NCBI RefSeq assembly: GCF_000716675.1
Contig: NZ_JNXT01000015.1
Coordinates: 72,778 to 136,777 of the forward strand
Reading direction: 5' to 3'
Length of the DNA: 64,000 nucleotides
Source of the DNA: Streptomyces alboflavus
Lineage (GTDB): Bacteria; Actinomycetota; Actinomycetes; Streptomycetales; Streptomycetaceae
In this document: positions 43,561 through 52,624 of the stretch, piece by piece
Layout: the number at the start of each line of letters is the position of its first letter
Position numbering within the stretch: position 1 is the first letter of the stretch
Notes under the pieces: generated by a model
Told to the model about the DNA's origin: nothing
Databases searched by the model: none
What the model saw: only the letters and a program-made list of their open reading frames with translations
Program-made: the position numbers and the translations under genes

Positions 43561-45081
43561 TCAGGACCGCCCGCACTCGCCCGGTTCCAGCGGGGGCGAC
43601 GTCACCGACATGTTGGCCGTGCAGTGCGGGGTGTTGCCCTCGTCCTCGTGCCAGTCCGCGGGGCGCGGCCGGATGAACGCGAAGCCCGCGGCGGCCGCGA
43701 GGACGAAGAGACCGGCGCAGCCCCAGGCCGCCTTCCCGAACGCGGAGTCGAGGGCGTCAGGATCGGTGTACGCCGTGCCGGTCAGGCCGACCGCGAGCGG
43801 CAGCGCGGCGACCACGAGGAGCTGGGCGATGCGGGCCGCCGTGTTGTTCACGCCGCTGGCGAGTCCGGCGCGGCCCGCGTCGACCGACGCGAGCACCGTC
43901 GCCGTGAGCGGGGCCACGAACACGCTCATGCCGAGGCCGAGCACGACCACGGCGGGCAGCACATCGGCGGCGTAGGAGGATCCGGGGCCGATCCGCAGCA
44001 TCAGCAGGACGCCCGCGGCGGCGATCAGCGGGCCCGCGCACAGCGGCAGGCGCGGGCCGAGCCGCCGGGCCAGGTCGCCCGCGGGGGCCGAGAGGAGCAG
44101 CATCAGGACGGTGATGGGCAGCGTCGCCGTACCGGCCTGGAGGGCGTCGTAGCCCAGCGTCGTCTGCAACTGCACGGGCAGCATGAACAGGATGCCGCCG
44201 ATGGCCGCGTACAGGCACAGCGTCATGACGTTGGCCGCGGAGAACAGGCCGGAGCGGAACAGTTCCAGGGGCAGCATCGGGTCCCGGCGCCGGTGCTCGA
44301 CCAGCAGGAACACCGCGCCCGCCGCCAGCCCGACGAGCCCTGGAAGGACCCCGGCGAGGAACGAGGAGTCGCCGGACGCGCCGATCAGCGCGAAGCTCAC
44401 CCCCGCCAGGAACAGCGCCGCGAGCACCGCGCCCGGCACGTCGAAGCGCTGCCCCGCGGCACTCTCGTCGCGGCTCTCCGGCACGTGCCGCACCGCGAAG
44501 AGCACCAGTGCGGCCAGCGGCACGTTGATGAGGAAGATCCACCGCCAGCCGGGGCCGTCGATCAGCCAGCCGCCGAGGAAGGGACCGACCGCCCCCGCGA
44601 CCCCACCGAGCCCGGACCACGCGCCCACCGCCTTGGCCTGGTCGCGCGGCCGGAACGAGGAGCGCACCAACGCCAGCGAGCCCGGGGTGAGCAGCGCGCC
44701 GCCCACACCTTGGAGGGCGCGCGCGGCGATGAGGGTGCCCGCGTCCTGCGCGAGGCCGCACAGCGCGGACGCGAGGGCGAACCACACCACGCCGATGACG
44801 AGCGTGCGCCGCCGCCCGATCCGGTCGCCGAGGGCCCCGCCGAGCAGGAGCAGCGCGGACAGCGTGAGCATGTAGGCGTTGACGACCCACTGGAGCGCGG
44901 AGATCGACGCGTCGAGGTCACGGCCGAGGGTGGGAAGCGCGACGTTCACGACGGTGCCGTCCAGCATCGCCATCCCGGAGGCGAGCACCGCGCTGGTCAG
45001 GACCCACCGTCCGCGCGTCGACGCGAGGGCGACCCCGCCGTCGCCGCCCGGAGCGTGTTCGCCGCCGGGGGACGCCGTCAT
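43561..45081 (-). CDS. MFS drug transporter (DHA2, 14 TM)
   Basis: A 506-residue EmrB/QacA-type pump. Hallmarks are MAMLDGTVVNVALPTLGRDL in TM1, LGDRIGRRRTLV in the A-motif and the motif C region GAWSGLGGVAGAVGPFLGG. It should export drugs or secondary metabolites by proton exchange. A similar pump gene lies 54 bp upstream in the same direction. The periphery of the biosynthetic cluster makes a self-resistance role possible. Confidence 0.9.
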   Translation of the reverse strand: MTASPGGEHAPGGDGGVALASTRGRWVLTSAVLASGMAMLDGTVVNVALPTLGRDLDASISALQWVVNAYMLTLSALLLLGGALGDRIGRRRTLVIGVVWFALASALCGLAQDAGTLIAARALQGVGGALLTPGSLALVRSSFRPRDQAKAVGAWSGLGGVAGAVGPFLGGWLIDGPGWRWIFLINVPLAALVLFAVRHVPESRDESAAGQRFDVPGAVLAALFLAGVSFALIGASGDSSFLAGVLPGLVGLAAGAVFLLVEHRRRDPMLPLELFRSGLFSAANVMTLCLYAAIGGILFMLPVQLQTTLGYDALQAGTATLPITVLMLLLSAPAGDLARRLGPRLPLCAGPLIAAAGVLLMLRIGPGSSYAADVLPAVVVLGLGMSVFVAPLTATVLASVDAGRAGLASGVNNTAARIAQLLVVAALPLAVGLTGTAYTDPDALDSAFGKAAWGCAGLFVLAAAAGFAFIRPRPADWHEDEGNTPHCTANMSVTSPPLEPGECGRS

Positions 45082-45135
45082 GGACCCACCGCCCTCCTGT
45101 CCTTCGTACGAGGGTTCCGTGCCGGGACGCGCGGC

Positions 45136-46698
45136 CTACATGTGCACGGCGCCCTCGCCGAGGTGACTGTCGGCGGGCCGCCCCTTGCGGTACAGCACGA
45201 ACGTAACGAGGAAGCCGACGGCGAAGAAGAGGGCCGACCACCAGTACGCCGTCTCGTAGCTCTGCACCTGGGCCTGGGCCTGCACCTCGGGCGTCGGGCG
45301 CTTGCCGACGAGGTAGTTGGCGGCGGCGCTGGTGGCGAGGGTGTTCAGGAGCGCCGTGCCGATGGAACCGCCCACCTGCTGGGTGGTGTTGACCATCGCG
45401 GACGCCACGCCCGCGTCGTGCGCGGCGACGCCCGAGGTGGCCATGCTCATCGCAGGGGCGAAGATGAGGCCGAGCCCGAACCCGAAGACGAGCAGCGGCG
45501 GAAGGACGTGCAGGGCGTAACCACTGCTGGTGTCGAGCGTCGTCAGCCACACCATGCCGCACGCCGAGAGCAGCATGCCGAGCGGCACGACGGGTTTCGG
45601 CCCGAAGCGCGGCACGAGGACGTTGGTGGTCAGGACGGAGATCACGACCATCACCACGACCATCGGGATGAAGGCGAGCCCGGTCTTGACGGGCGTGTAG
45701 CCGAGGATCTGCTGCATGTAGTACGTCAGGAAGAGGAACACGCCGAACATGCCCGCGCCGGAGATGAACATCGCGAGGAACGACGCGCCCCGGTCCCGGT
45801 CGAGCACCACCCTGAGGGGAAGCAGCGGATGCGAGGCCCGTGTCTGCCACCAGGCGAAGGCCGCCACGAGTACGACGCCGATGATGAGGAACCCCCACGT
45901 CAGCGGGTCGCCCCAGTCGTGCGTCTCGGCGTTGGCGAAGCCGTAGACGATGCAGAACAGACCGGCCGACACCAACAGCGTGCCCGGCACGTCGAGTTTG
46001 GGCCGGTCCGCGGGCGCCCCCGGGTGCAGCAGGCGCCAGCCGCCGATCATCGCGGCCAGGGCGAAGGCGAGGTTCACGTACAGGCACCAGCGCCAGTCCA
46101 GGTACTCCGTGAGCACGCCGCCGAGGAGCAGCCCGACCGCGGCGCCGGAGCCCGCGACGGCGCCGTAGATGCCGAACGCCTTCGCGCGCTCGCGCGGGTC
46201 CGTGAACGTGGTGCTGAGCAGGGAGAGCGCGGCGGGCGCGAGGAGCGCGCCGAACAGGCCCTGCAGCGCCCGGGCGATCACCAGCATGCCGAAGCTGGTG
46301 GCGGCGCCGCCGAGCGCGGAGGCCAGCGCGAACCCGGCGAGGCCCGCGAGGAAGACCGCCTTGCGGCCCACCAGGTCCGCGATGCGCCCGCCGAGCAGCA
46401 GCAGGCTGCCGAACGCGAGCGCGTACGCGGTGACGACCCACTGCCGGTTGCCGTCGGTGAAGCCCAGGTCCTGCTGCGCGGACGGCAGCGCGATGTTCAC
46501 GATCGTCGCGTCCAGGACCACCATGAGCTGTGCGGTGGCGATGACCGCGAGGATCAGCCAGCGGTGCTCGTGCTTGCCGCCGGTGTGGTGGGCGGCCGGA
46601 GGCGGGGGAGGGGTGTCGGCGGCGGGCGCCGGCTGCGACAGCGGCTGCGGAATGCCTTCCGGTATGCCCTCGGGGCCGGAGCCGGGCGAGCGGTCCAT
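45136..46698 (-). CDS. MFS drug transporter (DHA2, 14 TM), second copy
   Basis: A 520-residue EmrB/QacA-type transporter. It has LMVVLDATIVNIALPSAQQD in TM1, GGRIADLVGRKAVF and GSGAAVGLLLGGVL. The N-terminal 55 residues are a proline/glycine-rich cytoplasmic tail. The ATG at 46698 has GGAGGT upstream. Together with the gene downstream it forms a tandem pair of pumps of the same subfamily but clearly different sequence. Confidence 0.9.
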   Translation of the reverse strand: MDRSPGSGPEGIPEGIPQPLSQPAPAADTPPPPPAAHHTGGKHEHRWLILAVIATAQLMVVLDATIVNIALPSAQQDLGFTDGNRQWVVTAYALAFGSLLLLGGRIADLVGRKAVFLAGLAGFALASALGGAATSFGMLVIARALQGLFGALLAPAALSLLSTTFTDPRERAKAFGIYGAVAGSGAAVGLLLGGVLTEYLDWRWCLYVNLAFALAAMIGGWRLLHPGAPADRPKLDVPGTLLVSAGLFCIVYGFANAETHDWGDPLTWGFLIIGVVLVAAFAWWQTRASHPLLPLRVVLDRDRGASFLAMFISGAGMFGVFLFLTYYMQQILGYTPVKTGLAFIPMVVVMVVISVLTTNVLVPRFGPKPVVPLGMLLSACGMVWLTTLDTSSGYALHVLPPLLVFGFGLGLIFAPAMSMATSGVAAHDAGVASAMVNTTQQVGGSIGTALLNTLATSAAANYLVGKRPTPEVQAQAQVQSYETAYWWSALFFAVGFLVTFVLYRKGRPADSHLGEGAVHM

Positions 46699-46775
46699 CG
46701 TGACCTCCAGACCCCCCGCGTCAAGAGACACCCCCGTCACACGCTAAGCGCCCCGCCCATGCCCCGCGACCTGGG

Positions 46776-46809
46776 CGATCACGGCCCCGCACGCGCGGGG
46801 CCGTGATCG
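46776..46809 (-). terminator. Terminator after antiporter gene
   Basis: A 15-bp perfect inverted repeat (46776-46790 with 46795-46809, 4-nt loop) follows the leftward antiporter stop at 46814. Confidence 0.8.
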
Positions 46810-46813
46810 GCGG

Positions 46814-48130
46814 TCAGGCGCGGCGCGCCCCGCTGCCGCCGGGTTCCTCCACGGGCACGGACCCCACGGCTTCGGGGTCCTCGGGGCCCGGTGCGGTGGG
46901 CTCCGTCTCCGTCGGCGCGGCGGGGACGGTCTCCAGGGGCGCCGGCGTCCCGGACGCGCCCGTATCCTGGCGACGGGACAGCCGTCCGGCGAGCGCGGCG
47001 ACGGGTTCCGCGTAGCGGGCGGTGAGGGGGCCCACCACGACGAGGATCAGTACGTACGCCGTGGCGAGCGGGCCCAGGCGGGGCTCGATGCCCGCCGTGA
47101 CCGCGAGGCCCGCGATGACGATGGAGAACTCGCCGCGGGCCACGAGCGCGCCGCCCGCCCGCCAGCGGCCCTTGACGGAGATGCCCGCGCGCCGCGCCGC
47201 CCAGTACCCGGTGGCGACCTTCGTGCACGCGGTGACCGCGGCGAGCGCGAGGGCGGGCAGGAGCACCGGCGGGATGCTCGCCGGGTCGGTGTGCAGGCCG
47301 AAGAAGACGAAGAACATGGCCGCGAACAGGTCACGCAGCGGCGCGAGCAGACTGTGCGCGCCCTCCGCGGCCTCGCCCGACAGCGCGATGCCGACGAGGA
47401 ACGCGCCGACGGCGGCCGACACTTGGAGCTGCTGGGCGATGCCCGCGACCAGGATCGTCAGGCCGAGGACCACGAGGAGCAGCTTCTCCGGGTCGTCGCT
47501 CGACACGAACCGCGAGATGATCCGGCCGTAGCGCACCGCGACGAACAGGACCGCGCCCGCCGCGCCGAGCGCGATCGCCAGGGTGAGGCCGCCCGCGGCC
47601 CAGCCGACGCCCGCGAGGAGCGCGGTGATGATGGGCAGATACACGGCCATCGCGAGGTCCTCGAGGACGAGGATGCTCAGGATGACGGGGGTCTCGCGGT
47701 TGCCGAGCCGTCCGAGGTCGCCGAGGACCTTGGCGATGACGCCGGACGAGGAGATCCAGGTGACGCCGGCGAGGACGACGGCCGCCACCGGGCCCCAGCC
47801 CATCAGGAGCGCGGCGGCCGCGCCCGGAAGGGCGTTGAGGGCGCAGTCCACGATCCCGGCCGGGTACTGCGTCTTGAGGTTGGTGACGAGATCGCTGGCC
47901 GTGTATTCGAGGCCGAGCATCAGGAGCAGCAGGATGACGCCGATCTCGGCGCCGATGGCGACGAACTCCTCGCTGGTGCCGAGCGGCAGCAGCCCGCCCG
48001 TCCCGAAGGCCAGTCCGGCGAGCAGGTACAGCGGGATCGGGGAGAACTTCAGGCGCCCGGCGAGGCGGCCGAGCAGTCCGAGCGCGAGGATGATCGCGCC
48101 GAACTCTATGAGCAGGACGGCAGAGTGCAC
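46814..48130 (-). CDS. CPA2 cation:proton antiporter (KhtU-like)
   Basis: A 438-residue membrane antiporter with 12-13 helices. GVTWISSSGVIAKVLGDLGR and ILVLEDLAMAVYLPI, with the CPA2 ED pair, mark the transport core, and ARGEFSIVIAGLA the second half. The C-terminal 70 residues are hydrophilic and disordered. A TrkA-C-type regulatory protein gene lies four bases upstream, as in the KhtTU K+/H+ antiporter of Bacillus, so K+ or NH4+ efflux is the likely role. Confidence 0.88.
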   Translation of the reverse strand: MHSAVLLIEFGAIILALGLLGRLAGRLKFSPIPLYLLAGLAFGTGGLLPLGTSEEFVAIGAEIGVILLLLMLGLEYTASDLVTNLKTQYPAGIVDCALNALPGAAAALLMGWGPVAAVVLAGVTWISSSGVIAKVLGDLGRLGNRETPVILSILVLEDLAMAVYLPIITALLAGVGWAAGGLTLAIALGAAGAVLFVAVRYGRIISRFVSSDDPEKLLLVVLGLTILVAGIAQQLQVSAAVGAFLVGIALSGEAAEGAHSLLAPLRDLFAAMFFVFFGLHTDPASIPPVLLPALALAAVTACTKVATGYWAARRAGISVKGRWRAGGALVARGEFSIVIAGLAVTAGIEPRLGPLATAYVLILVVVGPLTARYAEPVAALAGRLSRRQDTGASGTPAPLETVPAAPTETEPTAPGPEDPEAVGSVPVEEPGGSGARRA

Positions 48131-48134
48131 GCGA

Positions 48135-48605
48135 TCACTCCCGGCCGAGTATCGCCGCGGCGCTCTCGACGCCTTCCCGGGTGCCGATCACGATGAGGGT
48201 GTCGCCGCCCGCGAGCCGGAAGTCCGGCGTGGGGGAGGGGATGGCGTCGGCCCGCCGAAGCACCGCCACGACGGAGGTGCCGGTCTCGGTGCGCAGCCGG
48301 GTGTCGCCGAGGACGCGGCCGTTCCAGTGCGAGGTCGCCGCGATCTCGATGCGCTCGGCGAGCAGGCCGAGGTCGGTGGTGTGCAGCAGGTTGGGGCTCT
48401 GGTGCGTCGGAAGGAGCGCGTCCACGAGCGCCGCCGCCTCGCCCGCGCTGAGCCGGAGCGAGAGCGCGCACGCGTCCGGGTCGTCGGAGCGGTAGGCGCT
48501 GAGCGTCCGGCCCCCGTCCCGGTGCGCCACGACGGACAAGCGCCGCTGTTCGCGGGTGGTGAGGTCGTAGCGCGTACCGATGCCTGGCAGTGGCGTTCGG
48601 CTCAT
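48135..48605 (-). CDS. TrkA-C domain regulator of antiporter (KhtT-like)
   Basis: A 156-residue cytosolic regulatory subunit. The N-terminal part (LPGIGTRYDLTTREQRRLSV) matches KhtT, and the C-terminal RCK_C/TrkA-C fold contains TSVVAVLRRADAIPSPTPDF and GDTLIVIGTREG. KhtT binds nucleotide and gates KhtU. It precedes the antiporter gene by four bases. Confidence 0.85.
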   Translation of the reverse strand: MSRTPLPGIGTRYDLTTREQRRLSVVAHRDGGRTLSAYRSDDPDACALSLRLSAGEAAALVDALLPTHQSPNLLHTTDLGLLAERIEIAATSHWNGRVLGDTRLRTETGTSVVAVLRRADAIPSPTPDFRLAGGDTLIVIGTREGVESAAAILGRE

Positions 48606-48928
48606 ACGTGGAGCGGACACAGCTCTCCCCTGATGCTCATGGGTTACTTCGTGCTCATGCCACCTTATCGGTCCAGATTTTACTGATACTTGGTGGTGCG
48701 GGACTGGGGGTGGCGCTAGACGGGCGCGGAGGGGTGGACGGCGATGCACATGGCGTGGCGGACGGTTGTCGAGGGGGTGATCGGCTCGATGGCCTACGTC
48801 GTCGACGGGCGCTGGAACCTGGTGGCGTGCAACGCCGAGTTTCGAGGCGCTCCCCGGCCGCCCCGACTGTGGCGCATCCCGGACACGGACGTCACGCCAC
48901 CGCCACGACCACCGGTCACGCTGGGCGC
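48606..48928. other. Intergenic region with regulator remnant
   Basis: This region holds the promoter of the antiporter pair on the left and a degenerate regulator fragment (about 48744-48848) on the right. A TAAAATCTGG-type AT-rich patch lies near 48675. Nothing else is recognisable. Confidence 0.45.
48744..48848 (+). pseudogene. Remnant of MmyB-like regulator domain
   Basis: About 32 codons (WRTVVEGVIGSMAYVVDGRW, then NLVACNAEF) resemble the start of the MmyB-type ligand-binding domain of XRE regulators. There is no HTH upstream and the sequence degenerates after NAEF. The frame ends about 60 codons in. It is best read as a decayed gene fragment. Confidence 0.4.
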
Positions 48929-49447
48929 ATGACCCACTCGACCACGCAGACTCCGGCCCCGGTGGTGAGCCGGGGCGTCAAGCTGTTCTGGCTCGCGGCG
49001 CTGCTGATCGTCGGCGGTTCGATCGTCGTCACGCTGTTCGGGTACAGCGGGCACTCGCGGGTGACCAGGCTGTACCAGCACGGGGTGACGGTCGAGGGCA
49101 GGGCCGTCGACGTCAGGACCGACGGGGACGGCCGGACCAGTGGCGTCACCGTGCGCTTCCGGCCGACGGGGAAGGCTCCCGTCACCGTCGACCTGCCCAC
49201 CACGCCGTCGCTCCCGCACGCGGAGGAAGGGCGCCCCATCGAGGTGATCTACCACGCGGACGACACCTCCGACGTGCTGAGCACCGCCCAACTGCGCGCC
49301 CTGGAGCCGGACTGGAACCCACTGTCGGTCGCGGGCTTCGCCGTGATGGCCGCCGGGGTGTGCGTGCTGTTCCCCGCCGGGCGCAAGCCCAGGCCCACCG
49401 GCGCGGCGTCCCCGGCACCGGCCGACGGCGCACCCCGGACCGGCTGA
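48929..49447 (+). CDS. DUF3592 membrane protein
   Basis: A 172-residue protein with two transmembrane helices (LFWLAALLIVGGSIVVTLFG and VAGFAVMAAGVCVLFPAG) flanking an extracytoplasmic beta domain of the DUF3592 type (YQHGVTVEGRAVDVRTDGDG, RPIEVIYHADDTSDV). The function is unknown. Confidence 0.75.
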   Translation: MTHSTTQTPAPVVSRGVKLFWLAALLIVGGSIVVTLFGYSGHSRVTRLYQHGVTVEGRAVDVRTDGDGRTSGVTVRFRPTGKAPVTVDLPTTPSLPHAEEGRPIEVIYHADDTSDVLSTAQLRALEPDWNPLSVAGFAVMAAGVCVLFPAGRKPRPTGAASPAPADGAPRTG

Positions 49448-49489
49448 CGGCACCCCCGGGGCGGGCGGAAGTCCCCAGACTGCCGCGCC

Positions 49490-51028
49490 CTACCCCTCGT
49501 ACCGCCCCAGCACCGTCTCCACGGTGTCCGCGTCCCCCGCCGACTTGTCCTCGCGGTACCGCACCACCCGCGCGAACCGCAGCGTCACCCCCGCCGGATA
49601 GCGCGTGGAGCGCTGCAGCCCATCGTAGGCGATCTCCACGACCAGCTCCGGGCGGACCCGGACCGTGAACCCGTCGTCCTCGACGGCGAGTTCGCTCAGG
49701 CGCTCGGTCTGCCAGGCCAGCATCACGTCGGTCATGCCCTTGAAGGTCTTGCCGAGCATCGCGTACGTGCCGTCGTCACGGCGTGCGCCCAGGTGCAGGT
49801 TGGACAGCTTCCCGGTGCGCCTGCCGTGGCCCCACTCGGCGGCGAGGACCACGAGGTCCAGGGTGTGCACGGGCTTCACCTTGAGCCAGGCGGAACCTCG
49901 GCGGCCCGCGCTGTACGGGGTGTCCAGGCCCTTGAGGACGACGCCCTCGTGGCCGCGCCCCAGCGTGTCGGCGAAGAACGTGTCGGCGGCCCGGCGCGCC
50001 TCCTGGTCGGCGGGGTCCGCCACGACCGCGCGCCGCACCCGCATCGGCTCGGGCACAAGACGCGCGAGCCAGGCGTGCCGCTCCCGCAGCGGCAGGTCGA
50101 GCAGGTCGTCGCCGTCGACGGACAGGACGTCGAAGAAGACGGCGGACAGGGGCAGCTCGGTGGCCGCGCCGGCCACGTCGAGGCGTGACCCGACGCGGCC
50201 CGCGATGTCCTGGAAGGACCGCGGCCGACCGTCGTCGCCGAGCGCGATCATCTCGCCGTCGAGGATGAAGCGCTCTCCCGCCAACTCACCGACAGCGGCG
50301 GTCAGTTCGGGCAGGCGGTCGGTGATGTCGTCGAGTGTGCGGGTGTACGCCCGGACGCGGGCGCCGTCGCGGTGCACCTGGATCCGGATGCCGTCCAGCT
50401 TCTCCTCGACCGCGCACGGGCCGAGCTTGTCGATGCCCTCGCCCACGGACGCCGCGCCGTGCGCCAGCATCGGCTGCACCGGTCGGCCCACGGTGAGTCG
50501 GAACTCCGCCAGTGCGTCCGGCCCGAGCGCCAGCAGTCGCCGCGCCACGGGCGCGGTCTCCCCGGCGAGCATCACCGCCCGCCGCACCGCCGCGGCGGGC
50601 GCGCCCGTCGCCCGGGCGAGGCCCTCCACGGCCAGGGCGTCCAGCGCCCCCTGTCGCACCTCGCCGGTCAGCAGGCCGAAGAGGAAGCGTTGCTCGTCCG
50701 CGGTGGCCGCACCCATCAACTCCTCCACCAGCCGCCGCCGTTCGGACTGCGCGCCCGCGCCTGACACCCCTGCGAGGGCGGTGAGGGCGGCGTCCACGTC
50801 CCGGACCGCGAGCGTCGGCTCGGCCGCCGGGGTGACGGGTTCCTTGAGTGCGCTCCAGCCCACTCCGATCCGTCCCTGCGGGAGCCGTCCGGCCAGGTAC
50901 GGGATGACGAGCGGTACGTCGTCAGGATCGGCAGACCGGAAGAGCTCGGCCAGAAGCTCGACCTTCCGTGACCGCGCCGATGTCGCGGCCACACCCTTGG
51001 ACACGTCGGCGACGCGGACGAACAGCAT
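49490..51028 (-). CDS. ATP-dependent DNA ligase (LigB-type)
   Basis: A 512-residue ligase. An N-terminal DNA-binding domain (VSKGVAATSARSRKVELLAE) precedes the nucleotidyltransferase domain, where the lysine of VEEKLDGIRIQVHRDG is adenylated. Motif III is LSAVFFDVLSVDG, motif IV GHEGVVLKGL and motif V AWLKVKPV. A C-terminal OB domain follows. It seals nicks in repair as an accessory to the NAD-dependent LigA. The ATG at 51028 is five codons inside the longest frame and gives the usual length. Confidence 0.9.
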   Translation of the reverse strand: MLFVRVADVSKGVAATSARSRKVELLAELFRSADPDDVPLVIPYLAGRLPQGRIGVGWSALKEPVTPAAEPTLAVRDVDAALTALAGVSGAGAQSERRRLVEELMGAATADEQRFLFGLLTGEVRQGALDALAVEGLARATGAPAAAVRRAVMLAGETAPVARRLLALGPDALAEFRLTVGRPVQPMLAHGAASVGEGIDKLGPCAVEEKLDGIRIQVHRDGARVRAYTRTLDDITDRLPELTAAVGELAGERFILDGEMIALGDDGRPRSFQDIAGRVGSRLDVAGAATELPLSAVFFDVLSVDGDDLLDLPLRERHAWLARLVPEPMRVRRAVVADPADQEARRAADTFFADTLGRGHEGVVLKGLDTPYSAGRRGSAWLKVKPVHTLDLVVLAAEWGHGRRTGKLSNLHLGARRDDGTYAMLGKTFKGMTDVMLAWQTERLSELAVEDDGFTVRVRPELVVEIAYDGLQRSTRYPAGVTLRFARVVRYREDKSAGDADTVETVLGRYEG

Positions 51029-51128
51029 GCGGCCATCCTGCAATGCGGCGCGTGATCCCGCATGGCGTGGGACGTGGTGGGTGTTGCGCCTGCCCTGCGC
51101 CCGCGCCGTCCCGGGCCGGACCGTCTTG

Positions 51129-51170
51129 TTTTCAGTGGGTTAGGTCCGCTTTTCAATGGGTTAGGTCCGC
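51129..51170. repeat. Two tandem 21-bp repeats
   Basis: Units 51129-51149 and 51150-51170 differ at one position and read TTTTCAGTGGGTTAGGTCCG plus C. They lie between the divergently ending ligase start and the carboxyltransferase stop, upstream of the ligase gene. Confidence 0.75.
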
Positions 51171-51198
51171 GTCCGCGCCGTTTGCGGCTCCGCTCGTC

Positions 51199-52614
51199 CT
51201 ACGTCGGCACGATGCCCCGTACGACGCCCAGGTCCACCAGGTCATGGGGGCGTAGTCGCAGCTCGCCCGCCAGCGCGGGGACCTCCTCCGGTGGGCGCTT
51301 GAGGATGGACGCCGCGGCCTCTGGGGCGATCACCGAGAAGTAGCTGTCAGGCGTGGCCCAGGTGTTGGCCGGTGCGGCGAGGGCGAGTGCGCCGCCCGAG
51401 CCGCCCTCGCCCACGACGAGGGACGTGAGCGGGACGCGGGCGGCGGCGACGGCCGCGAAGACGTCGGCGATGGCCGCGCCCGCGCCCGCCCGCTCCGCCG
51501 CCGCGTCATGTGCGGCGCCGGGCGTGTCGATGAGGGTGAGGACGGGGAGGGAGAGGCGGTCGGCCAGCCGGATGAGGCGGGCCGCGGTGCGGTATCCGGC
51601 GGGGCGGGTGGGGGTGCCGGTCTGCGCCGCGTACGCGATGGCCCGCCCGGCGCGCAGCCCGACGCCGCACAGCATCCCGTCGTCCGTGCCGCCGCAGCGG
51701 TCCCCGCTGATCGGCTCGCGGGAGTCGAAGTAGGCGTCCAAGTAGGCCTCGGCGCGCGGTCGTTCGGGGGAGCGGGCGCGGTGTACCGCGTCCCAGCCGG
51801 TCGCCGGTGGCACCGCGTCCCCGAGGGCGCGCGGCGGCTCGGGCGCCCCGGCGGCGGGCGTGGTGAGCAGCCGCAGCCAGTGCCCGAGGCGTGCGGAAAG
51901 CCGCTCCGGCGCCACGACGGCGTCGACCGCGCCCGCCGCGAACTGGCCCTCCGCCGTGTACGCGGCCGGGTCCGCGTCCGGCGGCCTGACCCGGGAGCCC
52001 GCGAAGCCGACCTGTGCTCCCGGCAGCGCGAGCACGACGTCGGCACCCGCGCCGAGCGTCGCCCAGCCGCCACCCGTCGTCGGGTCGCGCACCACCGCGA
52101 GCTGCGGCAGCCCGGCCGCCCGGTTCAGCGCCGACTGGGCGGCCACGCGCTGGAGTTGGCGCAGTGCGACCATGCCTTCCTGCATGCGGCTGCCGCCGGT
52201 CGCGACGAGGGAGACGAGGGGGATGCGGTGCTCGCGGGCGGCCGCGTAGGCCGCCTCCAGACGGTCCCCGGTCCGCTCGCCGAGCGAACCGCCCAGGTAG
52301 CGGAACTCGAAGGAGACGAGCACGGCCGGACGGCCCGCGACCGTCGCCGTCCCGCAGATCACGGACTCCGACTCGCCGGTACGTTCCGTGGCGGCGGCCC
52401 GCGCGCCGTCGTACCCCGCCCACGCCAGCGGGCCGTCCGGCCCGGTGGCCCTGTGCGGGTACGGGAGCTCGGTGAAGTCCGACGTCACGAGGGCGATGGC
52501 CTCGCGTGCGGACATGCGGGTGGGGGTGCGGGGCCGGGATGCTGGGGAGTCCGCGCCGTGCGGGGACTCCGGTACGTCGGGGGACTCCGGGGTGTTCGAG
52601 GAGGTGTCAGGCAC
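51199..52614 (-). CDS. Fused carboxyltransferase (AccD-AccA type)
   Basis: A 471-residue protein with two crotonase-fold carboxyltransferase halves in one chain. The beta-like half contains FEFRYLGGSLGERTGDRLEA and LVATGGSRMQEGMVALRQL. The alpha-like half contains LPVLTLIDTPGAAHDAAAER and TSLVVGEGGSGGALALA. It would transfer CO2 from carboxybiotin to an acyl-CoA, but it lacks the zinc ribbon of E. coli AccD and no biotin carrier gene is near. The GTG start follows GAGG. Confidence 0.82.
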   Translation of the reverse strand: MPDTSSNTPESPDVPESPHGADSPASRPRTPTRMSAREAIALVTSDFTELPYPHRATGPDGPLAWAGYDGARAAATERTGESESVICGTATVAGRPAVLVSFEFRYLGGSLGERTGDRLEAAYAAAREHRIPLVSLVATGGSRMQEGMVALRQLQRVAAQSALNRAAGLPQLAVVRDPTTGGGWATLGAGADVVLALPGAQVGFAGSRVRPPDADPAAYTAEGQFAAGAVDAVVAPERLSARLGHWLRLLTTPAAGAPEPPRALGDAVPPATGWDAVHRARSPERPRAEAYLDAYFDSREPISGDRCGGTDDGMLCGVGLRAGRAIAYAAQTGTPTRPAGYRTAARLIRLADRLSLPVLTLIDTPGAAHDAAAERAGAGAAIADVFAAVAAARVPLTSLVVGEGGSGGALALAAPANTWATPDSYFSVIAPEAAASILKRPPEEVPALAGELRLRPHDLVDLGVVRGIVPT

Positions 52615-52624
52615 GCCTCGACTC

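Noticed and set aside
43561..46698. Tandem MFS pumps as part of the biosynthetic cluster
   Set aside because: They are separated by hemC and face left away from it; export of the product is possible but the sequence gives no direct link.
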